Source: Bacillota bacterium
GTDB taxonomy: Bacteria; Bacillota; Clostridia; Oscillospirales; Acutalibacteraceae
Assembly (NCBI GenBank): GCA_023458755.1
Contig: JAEWYE010000091.1
Span: forward strand, 1 to 19,540
Length of the DNA: 19,540 bases
Direction of reading: 5' to 3'
Part shown: positions 12,740-19,540 of the stretch, one piece after another
Position numbering within the stretch: the first letter of the stretch is position 1
How the letters are laid out: each line of letters opens with the position of its first letter
Notes under the pieces: generated by a model
What the model saw: the letters and a program-made list of their open reading frames with translations, nothing else
Databases searched by the model: none
Told to the model about the DNA's origin: nothing
Made by a program: the position numbers and the translations under genes

Positions 12740-14338
12740 TTATTTTTTGTATTCTTTTGCCGCTCCGACAAAACCGTTAAACAGCGGGTGCGGACGATTC
12801 GGGCGGGATTTAAATTCAGGATGGAACTGGGAACCCATAAACCACGGATGATTCGGAAGCTCCATCATTTCAACAATATGATTGTCCGGCGATCTGCCTG
12901 CAAATACCATGCCGGCCTGCTCCAAACGGTCACGGTAATCGTTATTTACTTCAAAGCGGTGACGGTGGCGCTCATAAATTAACGGTTCACCATACAGTGC
13001 CGCTGCTTTTGTACCCTCCACAAGCTTGCATGGATACTTGCCAAGGCGCATAGTGCCACCCAACTGAACAACATCCTTTTGCTCCGGCATCAAGTCGATA
13101 ACATGGTTGTGGCTTTGCGGGTCAAACTCCGCAGAGTTCGCGTCACTGATGCCCAAGACATTTCTGGAATACTCGACAATTGCAAGCTGCATGCCAAGAC
13201 AAATACCCAGGAACGGTACATTGTGCTCACGTGCGTACTTAATGGCGGTAATTTTGCCTTCAATTCCTCTTTGACCGAAGCCGCCGGGAACAAGCACACC
13301 GTCAACATCACTTAGGACTTCATTGACTGTTTCAGGCGTAATCGTTTCGGAATCAATCCACTTTACATCCACTTTTACCTTGTTGCCAATGCCGCCGTGT
13401 GTAAGGGCTTCCGCAACACTAAGGTAAGCATCGTGAAGATCAACATATTTGCCGACCATACCGATTGTAACACTGTCGGTCAAAGACATTGCCGTATTTA
13501 CCATGGTAATCCAGTCGCTTAAGTCGGCGCCGGGGGTGTCTAAACCAAAATGCTTGCACACAATATCATCCAAACGCTCGTCTTTCAGAGCGAGAGGAAC
13601 GGCATAAAGCAGCGGTAAGTCTAAGTTCTGAATCACGCAGTTCTCATTTACATTGCAGAAAAGCGCAATTTTTTTCTTTTGTTCTTCGCCGATTGGATGC
13701 TCCGAACGCAAAACAATAATATCCGGCTGAATGCCGATAGAAAGCAGCTCTTTGACGCTGTGCTGGGTAGGCTTTGTTTTCAGTTCATGTGAGGCGGCCA
13801 GATACGGCACAAGCGTTACATGGAGAAACAGGCAGTTTGCGCGGCCGACTTCAACGGCGAACTGGCGGATTGCCTCAAGAAACGGCTGGCTTTCGATATC
13901 GCCCACTGTTCCGCCGACTTCCACGATAGCGACATCCACATTTTCTTTACCGCTGGAAATACGGCTTTTTATTTCATTGGTGATATGCGGAATAATTTGT
14001 ACAGTTCCTCCGTCATAATCACCATTGCGCTCATTTTGAATGACATTCCAGTAAATTCTGCCGGAAGTAACATTGCTGTTTTGGGTTAAACTCTCGTCGA
14101 TAAAGCGCTCATAGTGACCAAGGTCAAGGTCGGTTTCCGCGCCGTCATCCGTTACAAAAACCTCACCGTGCTGAAACGGATTCATAGTACCCGGGTCTAC
14201 ATTGAGATAAGGGTCAAATTTTTGCATAGTCACCCTTAATCCCCTGGACTTTAAAAGTCGGCCTAACGAAGCAGCAGTGATTCCTTTGCCTAAGCCGGAA
14301 ACAACGCCGCCGGTCACAAATATATACTTAGCAGCCAT
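12740..14338 (-). CDS. pyrG: CTP synthase (glutamine hydrolysing)
   Basis: A 532-residue enzyme that converts UTP to CTP with ATP and ammonia taken from glutamine, the last step of de novo pyrimidine nucleotide synthesis. The N-terminal synthase domain starts with YIFVTGGVVSGLGKG (P-loop), and GGTVGDIES follows at about residue 140. The C-terminal class I glutamine amidotransferase domain has the oxyanion strand PGGFGQRG, the nucleophile C380 in GICLGMQ, and H506/E508 in FHPEF. Length and all catalytic residues are normal. ATG has GGAGG with a 6-base spacer. A consensus promoter and a terminator-like hairpin lie upstream, suggesting attenuation as known for Bacillus pyrG. Confidence 0.97.
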   Translation of the reverse strand: MAAKYIFVTGGVVSGLGKGITAASLGRLLKSRGLRVTMQKFDPYLNVDPGTMNPFQHGEVFVTDDGAETDLDLGHYERFIDESLTQNSNVTSGRIYWNVIQNERNGDYDGGTVQIIPHITNEIKSRISSGKENVDVAIVEVGGTVGDIESQPFLEAIRQFAVEVGRANCLFLHVTLVPYLAASHELKTKPTQHSVKELLSIGIQPDIIVLRSEHPIGEEQKKKIALFCNVNENCVIQNLDLPLLYAVPLALKDERLDDIVCKHFGLDTPGADLSDWITMVNTAMSLTDSVTIGMVGKYVDLHDAYLSVAEALTHGGIGNKVKVDVKWIDSETITPETVNEVLSDVDGVLVPGGFGQRGIEGKITAIKYAREHNVPFLGICLGMQLAIVEYSRNVLGISDANSAEFDPQSHNHVIDLMPEQKDVVQLGGTMRLGKYPCKLVEGTKAAALYGEPLIYERHRHRFEVNNDYRDRLEQAGMVFAGRSPDNHIVEMMELPNHPWFMGSQFHPEFKSRPNRPHPLFNGFVGAAKEYKK

Positions 14339-14379
14339 AAGTATCCTCCATCCAGCCTCTCTCGAAGCTTAATTTATAC

Positions 14380-14428
14380 AAAAAATAATGCTCCCGCCGC
14401 ACAGCGCTTTTCAAACGCTTTTGGGAAC
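14380..14428 (-). terminator. Terminator-like hairpin in the pyrG leader (possible attenuator)
   Basis: On the minus strand, GTTCCC (14428-14423) pairs with GGGAGC (14395-14390), with an inner stem AGCG (14419-14416)/CGCT (14406-14403), and is followed by ATTATTTTTTG. It starts about 10 bases after the predicted transcript start and ends about 40 bases before the pyrG ATG. Confidence 0.5.
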
Positions 14429-14445
14429 ATAAAATACTAAATTTA

Positions 14446-14475
14446 ATTATATCGCCTAAGGCACTGGGTTGTCAA
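14446..14475 (-). promoter_or_regulatory. Sigma-A promoter of pyrG
   Basis: On the minus strand, TTGACA (14475-14470) and TATAAT (14451-14446) have an 18-base spacer, both perfect consensus. The initial transcribed region reads TAAATTTAG and not GGGC. Confidence 0.8.
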
Positions 14476-14612
14476 TGCGATAACGGATTTTTGTTACTTT
14501 TGGTAAGAAATTTGTCGAATAGATTATAAAATAAAGCCGAATGAATAAAAGCTTCTTTCATTATTACTATTCCATAATTCTCAAAAATTTATGCTTACCG
14601 GCATTACAGAAA
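14476..14612. other. AT-rich intergenic stretch, no gene seen
   Basis: This is the remainder of the 330-base gap between pyrG and the thioredoxin gene. No ORF with an RBS, no RNA gene and no repeat was seen. Confidence 0.5.
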
Positions 14613-14643
14613 CAAGAGGACAAACACAGCGTTTGCCCCCTTG
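14613..14643 (-). terminator. Probable terminator after the thioredoxin gene
   Basis: caagaggacaaac (14613-14625) and gtttgcccccttg (14631-14643) form a 13-bp stem with two G-T pairs over a 5-base loop. The following T-run on the minus strand is short (TTGTTTCTG). It lies about 25 bases after the stop. Confidence 0.6.
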
Positions 14644-14668
14644 CAGGAATGTTTGCTTTATGTAATAT

Positions 14669-14986
14669 TTAAAGATTCGCGGTCAGCATTTCCTGATAAT
14701 GAGCGAACGGTCTTGCGCCGACCTCCGTTAAAACAGGTTCGCCGTTTTTAAACAGAATAAGAGTCGGAATACTCTGTACGCCGAAACGTTCGGCAAGCTC
14801 CGATTCTTCGTCAACATCAACCTTTACAACCACAACTTTGCCGTCAAACTCCTGTGCCAATTGTTCCACGATTGGCGCAATCATTTTACAGGGGCCGCAC
14901 CAAGTTGCCCAAAAGTCAGCCAATACAACTTTATTTTCTTTTATAACAGTATCAAAGCTGTCTGTACTTGCATGAATGATATCCAT
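14669..14986 (-). CDS. trxA: Thioredoxin
   Basis: A 105-residue single-domain thioredoxin that reduces protein disulfides in the cytoplasm. The active site is W29-C30-G31-P32-C33-K34, with buried D24 (ADFWATWCGPCK) and cis-proline P74 in SIPTL, and the length is standard. There is no signal peptide. ATG at 14986 has AGGAG with a 6-base spacer. It starts 23 bases after the DUF4870-like gene ends and is probably the last gene of the cyclophilin-DUF4870-trx unit. No thioredoxin reductase gene is visible in the window. Confidence 0.95.
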   Translation of the reverse strand: MDIIHASTDSFDTVIKENKVVLADFWATWCGPCKMIAPIVEQLAQEFDGKVVVVKVDVDEESELAERFGVQSIPTLILFKNGEPVLTEVGARPFAHYQEMLTANL

Positions 14987-15009
14987 TTGTTTCTCCTGTA
15001 CTTTTGCAT

Positions 15010-15678
15010 TTATTTTACTATGGTGAATAATTTTCCGATTACCGGCAGAGGCTGGTCTTTATTCTGTGCTGCATTTACAATGCCGATAATAGTCAATGTA
15101 ATACCGACAGCCCAGACAAGGAAAGAAATTATGCCTTGCAGAGCAATACCTGTAGCAGAAACGGATGACCAATAGCCCAAATAGTCCACTCTGAAAATTC
15201 CACCAATAATAGCGTTGATGATGCCACTGACAATGCCGAGCGCAACTTCACAAATTGTTAGAATAATGCCCTGATTGACATGAAAGCGCACACGCGGGTT
15301 ATGTTTTTGCTCTCCCAATAAACCGATCAGCCACAAAATCCAAAGGTAGGAAAGAACGCAGTATGCTTTTGAGTTATCCGTTGCTGCGGCGTAATAAGGA
15401 GCAGGCTGCGGATTATAGGGCGGCTGTTGATTCACATACTGCGGATTTGGCTGCTGGGGAGCATTATACTGTGGCTGCTGCGGATAAACCGGTTGCTGAT
15501 TCGGAGCCTGCGGTGCAGTATACTGCGGCTGCTGCGGATAAACCGGCTGCTGATTCGGAGCCTGAGGTGCTGCGTACTGCGGCTGCTGCGGATAAACCGG
15601 CTGTTGGTTCGGAACCTGAGGTGCTGTGTACTGCGGCTCCTGATTGCCTGTGACCTGATTGTTCTCGTCCATAGTCAT
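15010..15678 (-). CDS. DUF4870-like membrane protein with N-terminal Pro/Gln/Tyr repeats
   Basis: A 222-residue protein with two parts. Residues 1-100 are a disordered Pro/Gln/Tyr-rich tail built from an 18-residue repeat (core APQAPNQQPVYPQQPQY). Residues 103-222 hold three to four hydrophobic helices with the family-like piece FHVNQGIILTI, which resembles DUF4870 proteins. Function is unknown in the family. A P/Q/Y-rich cytosolic or surface tail on a small membrane domain suggests protein contact or clustering, but that is only inferred. GGAGG precedes two possible starts: ATG 15678 (4-base spacer) and ATG 15672 (10-base spacer). The latter would remove two residues. It lies 23 bases before trxA. 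Confidence 0.78.
   Translation of the reverse strand: MTMDENNQVTGNQEPQYTAPQVPNQQPVYPQQPQYAAPQAPNQQPVYPQQPQYTAPQAPNQQPVYPQQPQYNAPQQPNPQYVNQQPPYNPQPAPYYAAATDNSKAYCVLSYLWILWLIGLLGEQKHNPRVRFHVNQGIILTICEVALGIVSGIINAIIGGIFRVDYLGYWSSVSATGIALQGIISFLVWAVGITLTIIGIVNAAQNKDQPLPVIGKLFTIVK
15481..15642 (-). repeat. Three in-frame 54-bp tandem repeats inside the DUF4870-like gene
   Basis: Units begin at 15481, 15535 and 15589 (each with cggataaaccgg), exactly 54 bp apart, encoding 18-residue Pro/Gln/Tyr units. A more degenerate fourth unit (about 15427-15480) lies at the membrane-domain side. Changes are mostly silent or Ala/Thr/Val swaps. Confidence 0.85.
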
Positions 15679-15734
15679 ACATCCTCCAAACTAAAATTTA
15701 TATGAAAAGAAATTGCCTGCAAATGACAGATACT

Positions 15735-16538
15735 TTATTGGTACTTAGCCAATTCAATTTTGGTAATAGTAACTGCTGTTTTGGGTTTATTGGTTGTAGA
15801 ATCGGTTGAAACTGCGGCGATTTTATCTACAACATCCATGCCCTCAATGACCTGCGCAAACACGGTATGCCCTCTGTTAATCATACTATAGGCACCGTCA
15901 AGCGTCGGGTTTCCGCCATTCTCGGTGTAGAGCTTTTTCACGGCATCCGTGACTTTTGTCATATCAATAAAGGAACCATACTGCTGTATAAACTGATCCT
16001 TATATTGCTGGTAATATTGATCATAAGCAGATTTATACTGCTGATAATACTGCTGGTAATAATCCCAGCCCTGAAACGTGGATTTGTCCGCCTGATTGAT
16101 AAAAAACTGACTGCCATTGGTACTTGGGCCGGAGTTTGCCATGGAAACCGAACCACGAATATTCAGAAGATTTTTATTAAATTCATCTTCAAAAGGTTTC
16201 CCCCACACACTTTCGCCGCCGGTACCGTCACCGTTCGGGTCTCCTCCCTGAATCATAAAATCCTTGATGACACGGTGAAAAGTAAGTCCGTTATAATATC
16301 CTTTTTGGATTAATCCTTTAAAGTTTTCTACCGCTTTGGGAGCGGCATTTGGGAATAAGCGCAATTTAATTACACCCAAGTTGGTGGTCATAACCGCGAT
16401 TTCCTCGCCTTTTTCCGGTTTGTCCAACTGATATCCAACGGGTTTGTCGGAATCGGAACTTTTTTTTGCACAGCCAGACATACCGACCATAGAAACGGCC
16501 AGAGCCGCGACTAACAAAAGACTTACAATTTTGCGCAT
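15735..16538 (-). CDS. Cyclophilin-type peptidyl-prolyl cis-trans isomerase, lipoprotein
   Basis: A 267-residue exported lipoprotein that speeds proline isomerisation during folding outside the membrane. The signal peptide (MRKIVSLLLVAALAVSMVGM) ends in a lipobox MSGC with lipidated C23. The cyclophilin core shows NFKGLIQKGYYNGLTFHR (catalytic Arg), FMIQGGDPNGDGTGG, SMANSGPSTNGSQFFI and HTVFAQVIEGMDVVDKI. Between STFQGWD and NGGNPTLDGAYSM lies an extra Tyr/Gln-rich segment of roughly 50 residues that the compact family lacks. I use the ATG at 16538; the ATG at 16550 overlaps the RBS GAGAGG. It is the first gene of a likely operon with the DUF4870-like and trxA genes. Confidence 0.92.
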   Translation of the reverse strand: MRKIVSLLLVAALAVSMVGMSGCAKKSSDSDKPVGYQLDKPEKGEEIAVMTTNLGVIKLRLFPNAAPKAVENFKGLIQKGYYNGLTFHRVIKDFMIQGGDPNGDGTGGESVWGKPFEDEFNKNLLNIRGSVSMANSGPSTNGSQFFINQADKSTFQGWDYYQQYYQQYKSAYDQYYQQYKDQFIQQYGSFIDMTKVTDAVKKLYTENGGNPTLDGAYSMINRGHTVFAQVIEGMDVVDKIAAVSTDSTTNKPKTAVTITKIELAKYQ

Positions 16539-16819
16539 GCAGTGAAACATCCTCTCGTCATACTAGATATTTACATTTTATAGTATTTCCATAGATATTA
16601 CAAGGGAAGTTCAATAAAAAATCAAAATATTCAGAAGACAAAATAAAACAAAACAAAATCATAAACATAAATTTTTGCAAAGCATGTTCACGGCAGGAAG
16701 CAAACGATAATCAAAGAATTTTTGTGTTATCATTTCCGTTTTGCGCATATAGATGAACTGGACATAAAAAAGAGTCAAGGCGGATTAATTAAGATAAAAG
16801 CAGAAAGGTATGATAAAAA

Positions 16820-17740
16820 ATGTATTACTATCCTGAAGGCTGGTTAATTGACAAACCAGAAAACCGTGCAGCTATGCTGAATTTAACTTCTCTGACGGAC
16901 GCTTGCCGGGACGGGCTGATTTTGGAAGGCCGTGCACTGATTTGCGACAGCGCTCACAATCTGCTGGTTGATTTAAACTGCATAAAAGGCATTATTCCCC
17001 GCGATGAAGGAGCAATCGGAATTCGCGAGGGTACTGTGCGCGATATTGCAATTATATCCCGCGTGAATCGCCCGGTCTGCTTTGTCATTACCGGATTCCA
17101 AAAAGACAGTGAGGGGCACACAACCGCGGTTCTGTCACGCAGACTGGCACAGGAAAAATGCACGGCAGAATACATTTCAAAATTAGTACCCGGTGATATT
17201 ATCAACGCACGGGTTACGCATTTGGAAGCATTCGGCGCGTTTGCGGATATTGGATGCGGTGTGGTATCGCTGCTCCCGATAGATACCATTTCCGTTTCGC
17301 GCATTGAACATCCCCGTGAACGTTTCACGGTCGGAATGGACATTCGCGTTGCGATTAAGTCCGTAGAAAACAGCCGCATCACACTTTCCCACAAAGAACT
17401 TTTGGGAACATGGGAAGAAAACATCGCGCTTTTTCACGCGGGCGAAACGGTTGCCGGGATTGTGCGTTCCGTAGAGCCATATGGTATTTTTGTGGAGCTG
17501 GCACCAAATTTGGCAGGTCTTGCCGAAGCGAAAGAAGGCGTTATACCGGGGCAGCAGGCAAGTGTATACATAAAAAGCATCATACCCGCACGCATGAAGG
17601 TAAAGCTGATTATCATAGACACGTTTGATTATTCTTACCGCCCCTCTTCTCCAAAGTATTTTTACGAGGGCGATAAAATAAAACGTTTTGTTTATTCACC
17701 CGAATGCAGTGACAAAGAAATTATAACGGAATTCGAGTAG
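16820..17740 (+). CDS. S1-domain RNA-binding protein (short ribosomal S1-like)
   Basis: A 306-residue protein with OB-fold S1 repeats. A degenerate first unit (about 30-90, ending GIIPRDEGA) is followed by a good S1 unit at about 123-195 (VPGDIINARVTHLEAFGAFADIG with its usual FGAF turn, and ISVSRIEHPRERFTVG) and another at about 206-270 (GETVAGIVRSVEPYGIFVELAP, GLAE). Family members bind single-stranded RNA and often act in translation or mRNA turnover. It is shorter than Gram-negative S1 and closer to the S1-like proteins of clostridia. ATG at 16820 has only AAAGG 12 bases upstream, so the RBS is weak. Candidate promoters upstream (TTGCGC at 16741 with CATAAA at 16763) are poor. It ends at a strong terminator. 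Confidence 0.85.
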   Translation: MYYYPEGWLIDKPENRAAMLNLTSLTDACRDGLILEGRALICDSAHNLLVDLNCIKGIIPRDEGAIGIREGTVRDIAIISRVNRPVCFVITGFQKDSEGHTTAVLSRRLAQEKCTAEYISKLVPGDIINARVTHLEAFGAFADIGCGVVSLLPIDTISVSRIEHPRERFTVGMDIRVAIKSVENSRITLSHKELLGTWEENIALFHAGETVAGIVRSVEPYGIFVELAPNLAGLAEAKEGVIPGQQASVYIKSIIPARMKVKLIIIDTFDYSYRPSSPKYFYEGDKIKRFVYSPECSDKEIITEFE

Positions 17741-17771
17741 AATGCAGTTTCAGTTCCTTCATACAAAATAT

Positions 17772-17817
17772 AAATCTCCTTGTGATCATGCATTACGTAT
17801 GATGCAAGGAGATTTTT
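17772..17817 (+). terminator. Terminator after the S1-domain gene
   Basis: aaatctccttg (17772-17782) and caaggagattt (17805-17815) form an 11-bp stem, extended inside by atcat/atgat, and are followed by T to 17817. Confidence 0.88.
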
Positions 17818-17842
17818 CTGTAATTATCAAGAATTCCTATAT

Positions 17843-17871
17843 TATCCAATTATGTAATAATTACTTGGATA
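17843..17871. promoter_or_regulatory. AT-rich palindrome upstream of the chemotaxis receptor gene
   Basis: tatccaa (17843-17849) is inverted as ttggata (17865-17871), and inside it gtaat-a-attac (17854-17864) forms a second palindrome. It could be an operator. A TATAAT at 17908-17913 downstream lacks a good -35 box, which would fit an activated promoter. I see no sigma-D (flagellar) consensus. Confidence 0.3.
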
Positions 17872-17970
17872 TTGTTAATGTGACATTAATTATTATCCAT
17901 ATTAAGATATAATTACTCATCATGAATTTGGATGTAGTCCGGACAAATAACTCAAAAGGAGAATTAAAAA

Positions 17971-19540
17971 ATGCTGAAGAATATGAAAATGGGCAAAATT
18001 TTATTACTGGCTTTTATTTTGGTAGCAATCATCTCCAGTATTGCTGGTGTTGTCGGTCTGATCGTGATGACAAACATGAACACAAGCTATAGCAAAGCGT
18101 TAATTAATTATGGTTTTTCACAAGGTGATGTCGGACGTTTTAATGCAGAATTCGCTGTGAGCCGTTCAAATCTGAAAGATATCCTGATTTATTCAGATTC
18201 ACAGACTATTCAGGCGGCTGCTGACAGCGTGAGCGAGTCTAATAAAAAGCTGAATCAATACATTATAGGCATGCAAAAAACGATGGTAAATGAAAAAGAA
18301 ATAGGTTATTATACTACTATCAAACAGGAATTCGCACAATTCGTGGATGTTGAATCAAAAGTGATTGATCTGGGAAAACAAAACAAAAAATCGGAAGCAT
18401 CTACTGTTTTGGAATCTGAAGCTGCCCCCCATTCCGATAAAGTAAAAGCTGCAGTCGCATCTTTAATAGAAGAAAAAACATCTGTTGGCAATCAATTGTC
18501 CTCTGATTTGACATCACAGGGTACCGTTGCGAATTTAGCAATTTTAGCCGCAATTTTGATTTCCCTCATTGTTTCTCTTTTCATTGCACTCAATGTTGCC
18601 CGCGGCATCAGCAAGCCGGTCACAGAAATGGCAGAAGCCGCTAAAAAAATGGCTCAGGGTGATTTAAATGTAGAAATTCAAATGAGCAACTCCGAAAATG
18701 AAATTGGGCAATTAAGTGCTGCTTTCGCGGAAACAATCACAACTTTAAAAGCTTACATAGCCGATATTTCCGGAAATCTTGCAAAAATGGCAAAAGGCGA
18801 CTTATGCATTGAAAGATCCGTGGAATACCAGGGGGATTTTACCACATTGTCCGATTCCATGGTAAATATTGTCCACTCGTTCAATGACGCGCTGACGCAG
18901 ATGAAAGAATCTTCAGAACAAGTAGCCGCCGGTTCTTCACAAGTATCCGACGGTGCGCAGGCACTGGCACAGGGTGCGACCGAGCAAGCCAGTTCGATTG
19001 AAGAACTGTCCGCAACCGTAAGCGAAATAGCGGCAAATGTAAAAGACAATGCAACGAATGCTGCCGATGCCAATATTAAGGTTAACAAAGTAAGCGCTGA
19101 TCTGAAAGAAAACAATAAACAAATGCAGAAAATGACGGCGGCGATGACAAATATCAGCGATTCTTCCAATAAAATCGGCAACATCATTAAAACGATTGAA
19201 GACATTGCGTTCCAAACCAATATTTTGGCGCTGAATGCGGCTGTTGAAGCAGCACGGGCAGGCGAAGCCGGTAAAGGCTTTGCGGTTGTTGCCGATGAAG
19301 TTCGAAATTTGGCAAGCAAAAGCGCGGTGGCGGCACAGGATACCACCAGCTTGATTCAAAATTCAATCCACGAAGTGGAAAACGGCACAAAAATTGCCGA
19401 TGAAACTGCCCAAGCTCTGTTACAGGTTGTAGCACAGGCAGAAGCCGTCGCTGCTTCGGTAAACCATATTTCGGAAATATCCAATCAGCAAGCCAATTCG
19501 ATTGGTCAGGTAACACTTGGTATTGAACAGGTTTCCGCTG
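17971..19540 (+). CDS. Methyl-accepting chemotaxis protein, 3' end outside window
   Basis: The first 523 codons of a transmembrane chemoreceptor. TM1 is at about residues 10-32. A helical ligand-binding region (about 33-186) resembles the 4HB_MCP type, and TM2 is at about 187-208 (LAILAAILISLIVSLF). HAMP follows (about 209-262: ISKPVTEMAEAAKKMAQGDL), with a second HAMP-like repeat (NLAKMAKGDLCIERSVEYQG). The cytoplasmic signalling bundle shows EDIAFQTNILALNAAVEAAR and GKGFAVVADEVRNLA, the conserved tip at about 410-450 that docks CheA/CheW. Ala/Gln/Glu-rich heptads around it hold potential methylation sites. ATG at 17971 has AAAAGGAG with a 9-base spacer. No stop is met before 19540. Ligand unknown. 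Confidence 0.95.
   Translation, partial: MLKNMKMGKILLLAFILVAIISSIAGVVGLIVMTNMNTSYSKALINYGFSQGDVGRFNAEFAVSRSNLKDILIYSDSQTIQAAADSVSESNKKLNQYIIGMQKTMVNEKEIGYYTTIKQEFAQFVDVESKVIDLGKQNKKSEASTVLESEAAPHSDKVKAAVASLIEEKTSVGNQLSSDLTSQGTVANLAILAAILISLIVSLFIALNVARGISKPVTEMAEAAKKMAQGDLNVEIQMSNSENEIGQLSAAFAETITTLKAYIADISGNLAKMAKGDLCIERSVEYQGDFTTLSDSMVNIVHSFNDALTQMKESSEQVAAGSSQVSDGAQALAQGATEQASSIEELSATVSEIAANVKDNATNAADANIKVNKVSADLKENNKQMQKMTAAMTNISDSSNKIGNIIKTIEDIAFQTNILALNAAVEAARAGEAGKGFAVVADEVRNLASKSAVAAQDTTSLIQNSIHEVENGTKIADETAQALLQVVAQAEAVAASVNHISEISNQQANSIGQVTLGIEQVSA

Noticed and set aside
15363..15705. Plus-strand repetitive frames (Ala/Asp- and Leu/Arg-rich)
   Set aside because: They are antisense shadows of the 54-bp repeats in the DUF4870-like gene.
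17881..17913. A standard sigma-A promoter for the chemotaxis gene using TATAAT at 17908
   Set aside because: The nearest TTGACA-like hexamer (gtgaca) is 22 bases away and the sequence at 17 bases is ATTAAT, so it was not listed as a promoter.
18753..19516. Three long minus-strand frames at the right end
   Set aside because: They are antisense to the conserved signalling domain of the chemotaxis protein, which is open through to the window end with a good RBS.
1..19540. CRISPR array, defence or toxin-antitoxin cassette, prophage or secondary-metabolite cluster
   Set aside because: No regularly spaced repeats, nuclease/helicase pairs, recombinases or biosynthetic genes were seen. The only tandem repeats are within coding sequence.

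Overview
The window looks chromosomal and comes from a low-to-moderate GC, endospore-type Firmicute, most likely a clostridium of the Oscillospiraceae/Ruminococcaceae kind. The grounds are: consistently strong AGGAGG-type ribosome binding sites, GTG and TTG starts, sigma-A promoters with 17-18 base spacers, many hairpin-plus-T terminators, a lipoprotein cyclophilin, a DUF6512 membrane protein and a bacteriohemerythrin. The genus is an inference; nothing here fixes it.

Layout from left to right. Bases 1-180 hold the 3' end of what looks like an insertion-sequence transposase. Next, on the minus strand, come a class I PLP aminotransferase (181-1461) and a probable asnS-bacteriohemerythrin unit (asnS 2278-3672, hemerythrin 1845-2237). 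A tRNA-Ser(GGA) with its own promoter and terminator follows at 3972-4057, then a second, orphan copy of that tRNA's 3' end with a near-copy of the terminator (4206-4266). Bases 4411-6739 carry small plus-strand genes: a Met/Gln-rich protein, a DUF6512 membrane protein, a Cys-rich coiled-coil protein, an HxlR regulator and a PNPOx-like flavin-fold protein.

Bases 6976-12096 look like one plus-strand operon: an unusual Ppx/GppA-HD protein, polyphosphate kinase (ppk1), a group III type 6-phosphofructokinase and a small membrane protein. It is driven by a clear promoter at 6826-6854 with a potentially structured leader. A DUF378 protein (12436-12648) and pyrG (minus, 12740-14338) converge on one shared bidirectional terminator. 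Farther right on the minus strand, a probable operon runs cyclophilin lipoprotein -> repeat-bearing DUF4870-like membrane protein -> thioredoxin. An S1-domain protein (16820-17740) and the first 523 codons of a methyl-accepting chemotaxis protein (17971 to the window end) lie on the plus strand.

Most of the content is housekeeping: translation (asnS, tRNA-Ser, S1 protein), CTP synthesis, glycolysis and polyphosphate, redox and protein folding. I did not find a convincing new defence system or mobile island. The most useful leads are the tRNA-Ser 3'-end duplication, sporulation (sigma-K-like) promoter matches upstream of two odd small proteins, the hairpin leader of pyrG, the leader of the polyphosphate operon, and a Ppx/GppA homologue that departs from the family at conserved motifs.
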